From the NCBI GenBank assembly GCA_028711205.1, contig JAQTSP010000041.1, positions 1-13,923 of the forward strand: DNA of 13,923 nucleotides, written 5' to 3'. Below are positions 1-6,547 of this stretch, piece by piece (position 1 is the first letter of the stretch; every line of letters begins with the position of its first letter). The notes beneath the pieces are model-generated. The model was not told the origin of the DNA. It did not search any database and saw nothing but the letters and a program-made list of their open reading frames with translations. Made by a program: the position numbers and the translations under genes. The DNA is from Eubacteriales bacterium. Its GTDB lineage: Bacteria > Bacillota > Clostridia > Christensenellales > SZUA-584.

Positions 1-650
1 CTTTGGCTTTTGCCGTTTGTGTATCTCTCCTCGATAAGCTGCTTCTCTATATCGTTTAAATGCGCGATGCAGTATTGAAGGAAATCTCTGTTTTCAATCT
101 TTTCATATTCGTCGTCCGTGTTGCCAAGCAGTTTGATCAGCTTGATGTCCTCATTGATCGCGATGTAATTATCGAGCGATGTCGCATATGCCGCAGACTG
201 TGTTTCCATCAGCTCTAATACGCGCTCGATGGAAATATCAAGATAATCCGCGATTTCTTCGGGCGTCACGCTGCGCCCGTGCTGGGAGGAAAGATACTCT
301 TTCGTGTCATCGAGTTTTCTGATCATTTCGCTGTCCCGCCGGGATATCCTGATCGTGCGCGTCTTGTCTCTAAAATAGTTCTTTATCTCTCCGACAAGCG
401 TCGGCGTGGCAAAGCTTGCAAACTTAACGCCACGGTCAGTCTCGTACCTGTCGACCGCCTTGATAAGCGAAAGCGACGCGACCTGAAAAAGATCGTCATA
501 CTCGACGCCTCTGCCCACAAATTTCTTCGCGACAATTTCGGCGATATACAAATATTTTTTTAAGAGGTACTCTCTTAGCGCGTCGTCTTTATGTTTCTCG
601 TAGCGCGAAAAAAGCTCCTGTTCAGTCATCTTTTTTAACTGACTACTCAT
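1..650 (-). CDS. sigB: SigB/SigF-family RNA polymerase sigma factor (C-terminus cut by window edge)
   Basis: This is an alternative sigma-70-family factor that directs RNA polymerase to a stress-type regulon. The 216 visible residues match the SigB/F/G group. Region 2.2 is at about residues 52-70 (DDLFQVASLSLIKAVDRYE). The DNA-melting and -10 recognition part lies at about 78-96 (FASFATPTLVGEIK, then FRDK). Region 3 is at about 105-155. Region 4 begins near residue 190 (HLNDIEKQLIEERY) and runs off the window at KSQ. Family members are about 255-265 aa, so roughly 45 residues are missing. The ATG at 650 lies 17 bp after the rsbW stop. The ribosome binding site is weak (GGGGTCGGG), which suggests coupling to translation of rsbW. 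The RsbV and RsbW upstream resemble the SigB set more than the sporulation SigF set, so sigB is the best name; sigF is less likely. Confidence 0.9.
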   Translation of the reverse strand, partial: MSSQLKKMTEQELFSRYEKHKDDALREYLLKKYLYIAEIVAKKFVGRGVEYDDLFQVASLSLIKAVDRYETDRGVKFASFATPTLVGEIKNYFRDKTRTIRISRRDSEMIRKLDDTKEYLSSQHGRSVTPEEIADYLDISIERVLELMETQSAAYATSLDNYIAINEDIKLIKLLGNTDDEYEKIENRDFLQYCIAHLNDIEKQLIEERYTNGKSQ

Positions 651-667
651 ACCCGACCCCAGATCAA

Positions 668-1036
668 TTATTGCTTCTTATAAAAGCTTACACCTTTTAT
701 TATATCATCCTCATAAACAAACTCGCATTTATCAACAAGCGCCTCCAGCAGATACCGGCTTAAGTCACTTGTCTCATCCTCTTGCTTGCTGCCTTTTGTT
801 TGTCCTGCCGCGATAATATCCATCTTGATGCCGTCTCCTGCCACAATGCTGATATCCAGCGTCTCCGGGACAGATGAAAGCAGAAGCACACAAGCCTCCG
901 CGCTGGCGACTTTTAAATCTTCAATATCGTCCACATCAAAACCGATACGCTCGGCGATGGCTGAAACGGCAAGCCTTATCGCGAGTATATAATCCGGCTT
1001 GGCGGGAAAGGCGAGCTTGATAACGTCCCCTTTCAC
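668..1036 (-). CDS. rsbW: RsbW-like anti-sigma factor with degenerate ATP-binding motifs
   Basis: By family, RsbW binds and silences SigB and phosphorylates RsbV, using a GHKL-type ATPase fold. The N-terminal half follows RsbW closely (FPAKPDYILAIRLAVSAIAERIGF, with IEDLKVASAEAC in the N-box region, here cut into two pieces). The nucleotide-binding residues are missing. The N-box asparagine is Leu51 (EACVL instead of EACTN), the G1 aspartate is Ala76, and the G2 Gly-Leu-Gly is Asp-Leu-Ser at 91-93. Glu47 of the N-box remains. At 122 aa it is shorter than the usual 140-160 aa, with the lid region shrunken. Translation starts at a GTG whose GTGA overlaps the rsbV stop by 4 bp, with GAGGTGA upstream inside rsbV. 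It probably still binds the sigma factor, but kinase activity is doubtful. The membership call is firm; loss of activity is inference. Confidence 0.87.
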   Translation of the reverse strand: MKGDVIKLAFPAKPDYILAIRLAVSAIAERIGFDVDDIEDLKVASAEACVLLLSSVPETLDISIVAGDGIKMDIIAAGQTKGSKQEDETSDLSRYLLEALVDKCEFVYEDDIIKGVSFYKKQ

Positions 1037-1353
1037 TCTTCACTCACCTCGATTACAAAAATCTTGTCAAGGCCGGTCAGCGTAAATATCTTGGCGATAT
1101 ACGGCTTTAAATTAATAATATGTATCTTTCTTTCGGCCTCTTTGACCTTCTTTAACGCGCTGACCAGAACACCCAGCCCCGTCGAGTCAATGTACTTTAA
1201 ATTGGTACAATCAAGATAGATATCCGCTTTTTTTTCGTCTATCAAAGAATGCAGTTCACTCTTTAAACTGTCCGCGTTATAAATGTCGACTTCTCCGTAA
1301 AGCTGGACATCCCATTTGTCTTCGCTTTCATTATAATTCGCATCCAAGAGCAT
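1033..1353 (-). CDS. rsbV: Anti-sigma factor antagonist RsbV (STAS domain)
   Basis: This is a cytoplasmic STAS-domain protein of 106 aa, the usual length. In the partner-switch scheme the unphosphorylated form binds the anti-sigma factor and frees the sigma factor. The conserved loop CTNLKYIDSTGLGVLVSAL covers about residues 49-67, and Ser57 in DSTGLG is the residue phosphorylated by RsbW in Bacillus. The N-terminal strand has the family pattern LYGEVDIYNADSLKSEL. A strong ribosome binding site (AGGAGGA) precedes the ATG, and an extended -10 promoter lies 41 bp further upstream. It is the first gene of the rsbV-rsbW-sigB operon and overlaps rsbW by 4 bp. Its serine is intact although the partner kinase looks degenerate. 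Confidence 0.93.
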   Translation of the reverse strand: MLLDANYNESEDKWDVQLYGEVDIYNADSLKSELHSLIDEKKADIYLDCTNLKYIDSTGLGVLVSALKKVKEAERKIHIINLKPYIAKIFTLTGLDKIFVIEVSEE

Positions 1354-1393
1354 AGGCCGTCCTCCTAAAAATAATCCTTATCATTGCCAACTT

Positions 1394-1402
1394 ATTATAT
1401 CA
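1394..1402 (-). promoter_or_regulatory. Extended -10 promoter of the rsbV-rsbW-sigB operon
   Basis: The minus strand reads TGATATAAT, an exact -10 hexamer with the TGn extension. No good -35 box lies at 16-18 bp, which is normal for extended -10 promoters. It points to housekeeping sigma-A. I found no SigB-type promoter pair (GTTTAA with GGGTAT) here, so autoregulation by SigB is not supported by this stretch. Confidence 0.6.
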
Positions 1403-1499
1403 TACAAAATCCGACATTTCCTTAATAATGTTAAAAAATAGTTATATAATGCGCATTATTTCGCGGTTAGCACGCCCGTTTCTGCAAAATATACGTTTA

Positions 1500-2423
1500 T
1501 CAGGCCCTTCTGTCGATCCATTCGATGATATCCGCATAGACTTTTTTCTTTTGTTTTTCGTTCAATATCTCGTGGCGCATCCCCTCATAGATATGAAACG
1601 TCATATCAACGACGCCCGCTTTTTCAAAATCGGCCGCGTCTTTTTTGACCGCCTTTAAGTTTTTGCCGCCCATGCTGTCAAACTCACCCGATCCGATAAA
1701 TAACGGCAGCTCTTTCGGATATTTCTCAAACGTCTCTTTTTTGGTAGCATCACGTGTTCCGCGCAAAAGCTCACTCACAAACTCAGCGGTCGATGTGTTG
1801 CCGCAATATTCATCCGCCAGATACGCATCGACCACCGCCTTGTCGCTGCAGATAAACGCGCTCTTCGTTTCACTCTTAAACGGCCGGTTAAGCGTACCGA
1901 AAATCAGCGAATGCAAAAAGGGCGACTTGTGCCGACGCCCGCGCAGTATGATAATACATTTGGCAAGCGCTCTGACAACGGCGATCAGCAGGGGATTGAC
2001 CCTGCCCGTACCCGTCAGCATTACCCCGCTCAGATCGTTGCCGTATCTCGCCGCGTACACTCTTGCGATCAGCGAGCCCATGCTGTGTCCCAGAAGAAAA
2101 ACTTTAAGCCCCGGGTTCTCCTCTTTGATCTTTTTTGTCAGCGCATACGTGTCATCGACCGCGGCGTCAAATCCGCCTTTTTTGTCGGAAAAATATCCGA
2201 CGTTCTCCGGGCAGCCCGCCGTCTTTCCGTGTCCCCTGATATCGCTTGCATACACCGAACACCCGCGTTCCGCCAGCGCACGTGCAAAATCATCGTAGCG
2301 CATCGCGTGCTCAACCGCGCCGTGCGTTATCTGAACAACCGCTTTTTCGTTATCCGCCACCCATTTATACGCGTGTATCACCGTACCGTCGGACGACTCA
2401 TAAGAAAACTCATATACTTTCAT
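1500..2423 (-). CDS. Alpha/beta hydrolase, monoacylglycerol lipase / lysophospholipase-like
   Basis: This is a serine hydrolase of the Hydrolase_4 (serine aminopeptidase S33-like) family, 307 aa, probably acting on monoacylglycerols or lysophospholipids in the cytoplasm. The nucleophile elbow is GHSMG with Ser114. Asp249 (GEFDSMGG) and His284 (EGMRHEIL) complete a plausible triad. The oxyanion-side motif THGAVEH is at 33-39 and DIRGHGKTAG at 61-70. No signal peptide is visible. I chose the ATG at 2423. AAGGAG lies 11 nt upstream of it, whereas the ATG at 2432 would leave only 2 nt, and MKVYEF is the natural family start. The gene is divergent from glpP and appears monocistronic. Substrate is unknown; esterase activity in general is likely. 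Confidence 0.85.
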   Translation of the reverse strand: MKVYEFSYESSDGTVIHAYKWVADNEKAVVQITHGAVEHAMRYDDFARALAERGCSVYASDIRGHGKTAGCPENVGYFSDKKGGFDAAVDDTYALTKKIKEENPGLKVFLLGHSMGSLIARVYAARYGNDLSGVMLTGTGRVNPLLIAVVRALAKCIIILRGRRHKSPFLHSLIFGTLNRPFKSETKSAFICSDKAVVDAYLADEYCGNTSTAEFVSELLRGTRDATKKETFEKYPKELPLFIGSGEFDSMGGKNLKAVKKDAADFEKAGVVDMTFHIYEGMRHEILNEKQKKKVYADIIEWIDRRA

Positions 2424-2446
2424 AGACCGCATTACTCCTTTTTTTG

Positions 2447-2475
2447 ATATTAACACCATTGATATTTTTTGTAAA
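2447..2475 (-). promoter_or_regulatory. Promoter of the alpha/beta hydrolase gene
   Basis: TTTACA (2470-2475) is followed by a 17-bp spacer and TAATAT (2447-2452) with a TGn extension. Transcription would start near 2440, leaving a leader of about 17 nt that begins at the AAGGAG ribosome binding site. Its -35 box overlaps that of the divergent glpP promoter. Confidence 0.5.
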
Positions 2476-2498
2476 TACCGCGCGGCACGTGGTATAAT
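2469..2498 (+). promoter_or_regulatory. Promoter of the glpP / kinase operon
   Basis: TTGTAA (2469-2474), an 18-bp spacer and an exact TATAAT (2493-2498) give a start near 2505. Two short palindromes, CCGCGCGG (2478-2485) and CACGTG (2486-2491), fill the spacer and could be a regulator site; that is a guess. Confidence 0.6.
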
Positions 2499-2525
2499 AC
2501 ATCAACAACTTTTTTGGAGAATATG

Positions 2526-3089
2526 ATGCACGCATATATCGAAACGATCCATGAAAATCCGATCATTGCGGCGGTGCACAACAGGCCGGATCTTGAGCGC
2601 GCTCTTGATCTTCGCGTACCTATGATATTTTTGCTGAATACCGATATTTTTTCCGCGAAAGAGTTCGTCGGCATGGCGCTCTCAGCAGGAAGCCATGTTT
2701 TCTTGCATATGGACCTGATCGACGGCCTCGCGCCCTGCGCCAAGGCGCTCGATTACGTCAAGAACCGGATCGGCCCAAGCGGCATCATCAGCACAAAAAG
2801 CGCCCTGATCAAATACGCGAGAGAGCAGGGCGTATTCTCAATACAGCGTTTCTTCATGGTGGACAGCGCTTCGTTTGATCAGTCCGTGAAGTCTGCAAAA
2901 AAGATACGCCCCTCGATGATCGAGCTGATGCCGGGCACCATACCCGATACCATACACAGGTTCGCCGACGAGATAGACATACCCGTGATCGCGGGCGGCC
3001 TTGTCACAACGAGGCAGCAGGTAATCGATGCGCTGTCAAGCGGAGCGATCGGCGTGTCCACAGGAAAAAAGGAACTCTGGCTGGAATAG
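2526..3089 (+). CDS. glpP: GlpP-family glycerol-3-phosphate-responsive antiterminator
   Basis: This is a G3P_antiterm family protein, 187 aa from this start. GlpP proteins bind glycerol-3-phosphate and then a leader mRNA to prevent termination upstream of glycerol genes. It matches B. subtilis GlpP along its length: an N-terminal NPIIAAVHN with DLERAL, a central FLHMDLIDGLA, GIISTKSALIKYAREQG, SIQRFFMVDSASF, IELMPGTIPDTI, IPVIAGGLVTT and a C-terminal STGKKELW. The fold is a TIM barrel, and the PG and AGG loops are probably the phosphate site. GGAGA lies 5 nt before the ATG at 2526; an ATG at 2523 and a TTG at 2514 are also in frame. It is 23 bp from the kinase gene and shares its promoter. 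No glpF, glpK or glpD lies in the window, so its target leaders are elsewhere, or the family member has another ligand. Confidence 0.85.
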   Translation: MHAYIETIHENPIIAAVHNRPDLERALDLRVPMIFLLNTDIFSAKEFVGMALSAGSHVFLHMDLIDGLAPCAKALDYVKNRIGPSGIISTKSALIKYAREQGVFSIQRFFMVDSASFDQSVKSAKKIRPSMIELMPGTIPDTIHRFADEIDIPVIAGGLVTTRQQVIDALSSGAIGVSTGKKELWLE

Positions 3090-3112
3090 AAATTATCATA
3101 GGGAGACAATCC

Positions 3113-4294
3113 ATGAACATTTTTGTACTCAATTGCGGCAGCTCTTCTATCAAATACCAGGTCATCGATATGCCAGGCGAAAAAGTGCTTATCCATGGCG
3201 GCATCAGCCGCATCGGCTATGACGACGCCAAGTTCACATTCAACGCGCGCCGGGATCTTGTTTTTACGCAGCCGATCGCGAACCATGAGCAGGGCATCGA
3301 CCTGCTTCTCAAAACCATTAAGCAAGAAGAACCAAGCACCGGTATCGGGCTTTCTGGCATCGACGCCGCCGGCCATCGCGTGGTACAGGGCGGCAGTGAA
3401 ATGAACGTGTCACGTATCATCGACGGGAATATATTGGACTACATTGAAAGCATTGCGGACCTCGCGCCGCTGCACAATCCCAACCACATAAAAGGCATAC
3501 GGGCGGTACAAAAACTATTGCCGGATCTGCCGCAGGTTGCCGTTTTCGACAACGGCTTTCACACCAGCATCCCTGAGCACATTTATACCTACGGAATCAA
3601 TTACGAGATCAGCCGGCGCCTTGGCATCCGTAAATACGGATTTCACGGCATTGCTTTTCGCAGCATGATCTTGAGGGCACAAATGCTGCTCGGCCAAGAC
3701 CTCAGCAGCAAAAAGATCGTCAACATGATGCTCGGCAGCGGTACGACGGCCAACGCGACGCTGAACGGCAAATCATTCGAGGTCAGCACCGGCTTTACGC
3801 CGCAGGAAGGGCTGATCCAGTCGACCCGCGCCGGAGACATGGATACTGCCGCCGTCCTTTTTATGATAAACAAAGAAAACCTTACCACGACCGAGGCGGA
3901 TGATATTCTCAATAAACAAAGCGGGTGGAGTGATTTGAGCGGCATAGGCCCCGATATGTACGATATCAAGCAGGCCGCAAAGAAAGGCGACAGGCGCGCC
4001 CGGCTCACGATTGACGCCGTTGCGCACCGGTTCCGTAAATATATCGGCGCATACGCTGCGGCCATGGGCGGCATCGACCTTCTCATCTTCTCGGGCGGCG
4101 TCGGTGAAAACGACAGCGACATGCGCGAAAAAGTCTGTGAAACGCTCTCTTTCCTCGGTATCGCGCTCGATCCGGTCGCCAACCACTTCGGAAAAGGCGA
4201 GCGCATCATCAGCACGGGCAGAGTTATAGTCCTTGTGGTGAACGCCAATGAAGAGCTTGTGATCGCGAAGGACACGTACGACCTGCTATCCTGA
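3113..4294 (+). CDS. Acetate/butyrate kinase-family protein with an altered phosphate-binding loop
   Basis: This is an ASKHA-fold carboxylate kinase of 393 aa, the length of AckA. Conserved pieces are NCGSSSIK (7-14, Asn7), GHRVV (87-91, Arg89), LAPLHNP (117-123), AVFDNGFH (143-150, Asp146), YGFHG (175-179, His178), GFTPQEGL (227-234), TRAGD (238-242, Arg239), FSGGVGEN (326-333) and NEELVIAKDT (379-388). Residues equivalent to the acetate pocket (Val91, Leu120, Phe177, Pro230) are kept. Changed are HGG to QGG at 92-94, GTSH to GIAF at 179-182, and the HLGNGGS loop to MLGSGTT at 206-212, with GDIDPA now GDMDTA. GGGAGA precedes the ATG. No pta gene is nearby. It could be a divergent acetate or propionate kinase, a kinase for another acid, or a regulatory paralogue; the family is certain, the substrate is not. 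Confidence 0.8.
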   Translation: MNIFVLNCGSSSIKYQVIDMPGEKVLIHGGISRIGYDDAKFTFNARRDLVFTQPIANHEQGIDLLLKTIKQEEPSTGIGLSGIDAAGHRVVQGGSEMNVSRIIDGNILDYIESIADLAPLHNPNHIKGIRAVQKLLPDLPQVAVFDNGFHTSIPEHIYTYGINYEISRRLGIRKYGFHGIAFRSMILRAQMLLGQDLSSKKIVNMMLGSGTTANATLNGKSFEVSTGFTPQEGLIQSTRAGDMDTAAVLFMINKENLTTTEADDILNKQSGWSDLSGIGPDMYDIKQAAKKGDRRARLTIDAVAHRFRKYIGAYAAAMGGIDLLIFSGGVGENDSDMREKVCETLSFLGIALDPVANHFGKGERIISTGRVIVLVVNANEELVIAKDTYDLLS

Positions 4295-4320
4295 TCCTTT
4301 TTCTTAAACACTCATCCAAC

Positions 4321-4342
4321 AAAAAAGCCGTGGCGTACGGCT
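4321..4342 (-). terminator. Intrinsic terminator of the scfB / carbonic anhydrase transcript
   Basis: On the minus strand a 6-bp stem AGCCGT/ACGGCT with a 5-nt loop is followed directly by TTTTTT. It sits 17 bp past the carbonic anhydrase stop. Plus-strand transcripts from the kinase gene would meet the same hairpin followed by a looser T-rich run, so it may work in both directions. Confidence 0.8.
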
Positions 4343-4358
4343 ATTAATTCTTTTTCAT

Positions 4359-4874
4359 CTATAATATGTTGGCCGTACGGATATACATTTTCGAACGTGC
4401 GACATAATTATTGCAGCGCATGGCGACGTCTTCAAGTTCCTTGGGTGTCACTTTCCGGACGATGCTGTACGGATTGCCCATCACGACGCTGCCGGAAGGT
4501 ATCACCGTACCGCCCGGTATCACCGTACCGGCCGCGATAACGCAGTTTTCGCCGATCTTCGCCGCGTCCATGATGATCGCGCCCATGCCGACCAGCGTGC
4601 CGCTGCCGACCTCGCACGAATGCAGCTGCGCGCCGTGCCCGACGGTGACCATATCGCCGACGACCACCTTGAATTTTGACGTGTGCAGCACGCTGTTATC
4701 CTGTATGTTCGTCTTTTTGCCGATAACGATGCCCATGATGTCGCCTCTTATCACAGCGCCCGGCCAGACGCTTGAATTCTCGCCCAGCGTAACATCCCCG
4801 ATCACGACGGCGCTCGGGTGGACATAGGCGCTCCTCGGCCTTATCGGAAATTTCCCGTCGAATGACTGTATCAT
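4359..4874 (-). CDS. Gamma-carbonic anhydrase-like hexapeptide-repeat protein
   Basis: This is a left-handed beta-helix trimer protein of the gamma-carbonic anhydrase (YrdA/PaaY/CaiE) family, 171 aa. The hexapeptide repeats run from about residue 18 to 125, ending in PSGSVVMGNP. The three metal-ligand histidines are present: His64 (SVLHTSK), and His80 and His85 (VGHGAQLH). Arg43, Asp45 and Gln58 of the family are also there. The ATG at 4874 overlaps the scfB stop as ATGA, with GGAGG inside the end of scfB, so translation is coupled to the maturase. A longer reading from upstream would overlap scfB out of frame and is not credible. A terminator follows. Many members of this family have no proven carbonic anhydrase activity, so the metal site is supported but the reaction is not. 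Confidence 0.9.
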   Translation of the reverse strand: MIQSFDGKFPIRPRSAYVHPSAVVIGDVTLGENSSVWPGAVIRGDIMGIVIGKKTNIQDNSVLHTSKFKVVVGDMVTVGHGAQLHSCEVGSGTLVGMGAIIMDAAKIGENCVIAAGTVIPGGTVIPSGSVVMGNPYSIVRKVTPKELEDVAMRCNNYVARSKMYIRTANIL

Positions 4875-6199
4875 GATTCCTCCATCTGTTCTTTCGCCGC
4901 CATGCCGATCGCGATCTCGAGGCGCTTCTTCTGCATGGCGCAGCCCAACTCGTACGGCTTCATCATGTCGCCGTTTATGTTCACGTTTGCCGCGGCGCAG
5001 CCGCCGCTGCAGTAATATTTTGCCCAGCAATTCCTGCAGCTTTCCATGTTATCGATGCTACAGTCGTCAAACCGCTTAGCGACCGCCTTGTCTATATCCC
5101 TTTCAAATACGCTGCCCATTTTATACGCATCCCTGCCCACGAACTGGTGGCAGGGATAGATATCTCCCGAAGGCGCGACAGCGATGTATTCCGTGCCCGC
5201 GCCGCAGCCCCGTATGCGTTTTTGCCTGCACGGGCCGCCGTCGAGGTCAACCATGAAATGAAAAAACACAAAACCGTTGCCGTTTCGCCGTCTTTTCACG
5301 TACTCTTTAGCCAGCCTGTCATATTCGCCGAAAATCTGCTCAAGGTGCTCTTCTCTTATCGCTTTTTCGCCCGTGGTGACCACCGGCTCTATCGACACGC
5401 CGTAAAAGCCAAGGTCCGCGACGTGTAATATGTCGTTTGCAAAATCAAGGTTATCCGCCGTGAACGTACCGCGGATGTAATATTCGCCTTTGCGGCCGAG
5501 CACGAGGTCTTTCGCGTTGGCGACGACCCGGCTATAGCTGCCTTTTCCGCCCGCCGTTTTCCTGACCGCGTCGTGCACATGCGGCCGCCCGTCGATGCTG
5601 ACCACGATGTTGTTCATGTTCGCATTAAGATATTCTTTCATCTCGTCCGTGACGTGGTAAGCATTCGTCGTCACGGTAAAGCGGAAGTTCTTGCCATGCG
5701 CCGCTTCGAGTCCGCGCGCGTATGCGACCGTGCTCTTGAGTACGTCAAAGTTAAGCAGCGGCTCTCCGCCGAAAAAGTCGATCTCGAGATTGCGCCTTGT
5801 TCCCGACACATCGATCAGAAAATCGATCGCAGCGCGCGCTGTGTCCGCGCTCATCAGCTCCCTTTTTCCGGCAAACGCGCCGCCCCCCGCAAAACAGTAC
5901 CCGCACCGCAGGTTGCAGTCGTGCGCGAGATGCAGGCACATCGCCTTCAGCACGTTCTCCGGCTTTACCCCGTCCTTTTCAGGTGCAGAAAAAAGCGCGC
6001 CGCCATCCACAAGCGCCGTTATCTCTGCCGAAAGAGACTCATCGGTCAATCGAAGCGCCTCAAATATATCCCCTCCGCGCGCGTCGGCCTGTGCCAAACG
6101 GGTAACCGCATCATACGCAGGCTTGTCCAGCACATGCACGCTCCCCGTTTCAACATCGAGCGCGAAATAGTCTCCGTCATATATGAATGTATGTACCAC
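4871..6199 (-). CDS. scfB: Radical SAM/SPASM maturase of the SCIFF peptide
   Basis: This is the SCIFF maturase (TIGR03974 type), 442 aa. It installs thioether bonds between cysteines of the ScfA peptide and neighbouring residues, giving a ranthipeptide. The N-terminal RiPP-recognition-like part spans about 1-85. The radical SAM cluster motif is CNLRCGYC (Cys95, Cys99, Cys102). The SAM-binding FFGGEPLL is at 142-149. The SPASM-like region carries Cys324, Cys332, Cys350, Cys380, Cys388, Cys391, Cys397, Cys401 and Cys420, enough for two auxiliary 4Fe-4S clusters. The start is a GTG, with AAGGAG 7 nt upstream, and VHTF matches the usual family beginning. It lies 93 bp after scfA, with a weak attenuator between, and overlaps the carbonic anhydrase gene by 4 bp. 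Confidence 0.95.
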   Translation of the reverse strand: MVHTFIYDGDYFALDVETGSVHVLDKPAYDAVTRLAQADARGGDIFEALRLTDESLSAEITALVDGGALFSAPEKDGVKPENVLKAMCLHLAHDCNLRCGYCFAGGGAFAGKRELMSADTARAAIDFLIDVSGTRRNLEIDFFGGEPLLNFDVLKSTVAYARGLEAAHGKNFRFTVTTNAYHVTDEMKEYLNANMNNIVVSIDGRPHVHDAVRKTAGGKGSYSRVVANAKDLVLGRKGEYYIRGTFTADNLDFANDILHVADLGFYGVSIEPVVTTGEKAIREEHLEQIFGEYDRLAKEYVKRRRNGNGFVFFHFMVDLDGGPCRQKRIRGCGAGTEYIAVAPSGDIYPCHQFVGRDAYKMGSVFERDIDKAVAKRFDDCSIDNMESCRNCWAKYYCSGGCAAANVNINGDMMKPYELGCAMQKKRLEIAIGMAAKEQMEES

Positions 6200-6227
6200 T
6201 CGGTCTCCTTAAAGCCACCCCAAAAAC

Positions 6228-6247
6228 AAAAAAGCGACTAAGATCGC
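6228..6247 (-). terminator. Weak attenuator hairpin between scfA and scfB
   Basis: The minus strand has GCGAT, a CTTA loop, and GTCGC (5 bp including one T-G wobble; 6234-6247), then TTTTTT (6228-6233). The stem is short, so partial read-through is expected. That would give more peptide precursor than maturase mRNA, a common pattern for RiPP precursors. Confidence 0.45.
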
Positions 6248-6292
6248 GTTTTTGCCAGGGATAAATCCGTCTATTCGCAATGGTGCGCGTCG

Positions 6293-6439
6293 CTACCTGT
6301 GCTTTTTCTCGCACCGCTGGTTCGCAAGCGTGCACGACGTTTTGCACGCGGACTGGCAGGATGTCTGGCACTCGCCGCATCCCGTCTTTTGCTTTGTATC
6401 CTTCAGCGTGCCTTTAACAACCGTTTTAATATGCTTCAT
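6293..6439 (-). CDS. scfA: SCIFF ranthipeptide precursor (six cysteines in forty-five)
   Basis: This is a 48-residue peptide precursor, too short for ordinary gene calling. It begins MKHIKTVVKGTLKDTKQ, a leader typical of SCIFF peptides. It then has six cysteines at positions 21, 24, 28, 32, 36 and 43 within the core from TGCGECQTSC to RCEKKHR. The ScfB enzyme downstream forms thioether links from these cysteines, in this family usually to the alpha carbon of threonine or other residues. A strong ribosome binding site (GGAGGT, 5 nt before ATG) and its own promoter are present. Its role in cells is unsettled; cell-density signalling has been proposed for related clostridial peptides. No dedicated exporter or protease gene lies next to it, although the TIGR04086 membrane protein does. 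Confidence 0.95.
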   Translation of the reverse strand: MKHIKTVVKGTLKDTKQKTGCGECQTSCQSACKTSCTLANQRCEKKHR

Positions 6440-6484
6440 GTCCTACCTCCAAAAAACTACGCAAAGCTTGTCTTATGCAAAAAG

Positions 6485-6514
6485 ATTATATAATAAACGG
6501 GCTTATTTTTGCAA
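6485..6514 (-). promoter_or_regulatory. Promoter of scfA-scfB
   Basis: TTGCAA (6509-6514), an 18-bp spacer and an exact TATAAT (6485-6490) lie on the minus strand. Transcription would start near 6478, giving a leader of about 40 nt. This lets the SCIFF genes be expressed apart from the T-box transcript. Confidence 0.65.
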
Positions 6515-6547
6515 CTCTTATTTGCCGCGGCATATGGCATAGTGGCG

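Noticed and set aside
668..1353. Sporulation spoIIAA-spoIIAB-sigF operon
   Set aside because: The anti-sigma N-terminus (PAKPDYILAIRLAVSAIAERIGF) and the antagonist match RsbW and RsbV better than SpoIIAB and SpoIIAA. The same gene order alone does not decide.
1645..2298. Plus-strand open frame of 217 codons opposite the hydrolase gene
   Set aside because: It is a shadow of the hydrolase coding frame and lacks motifs or a start signal. The hydrolase has a full catalytic triad and is clearly real.
3643..4311. Minus-strand open frame of 222 codons opposite the kinase gene
   Set aside because: It is a shadow frame with serine-rich low-complexity translation; the kinase motifs on the plus strand are unambiguous.
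6523..6532. Perfect palindrome TGCCGCGGCA upstream of the scfA promoter
   Set aside because: It may be an operator, but a similar GC-rich string occurs near 9337 inside a coding region and no second copy is placed at a promoter, so I cannot support a regulatory call.
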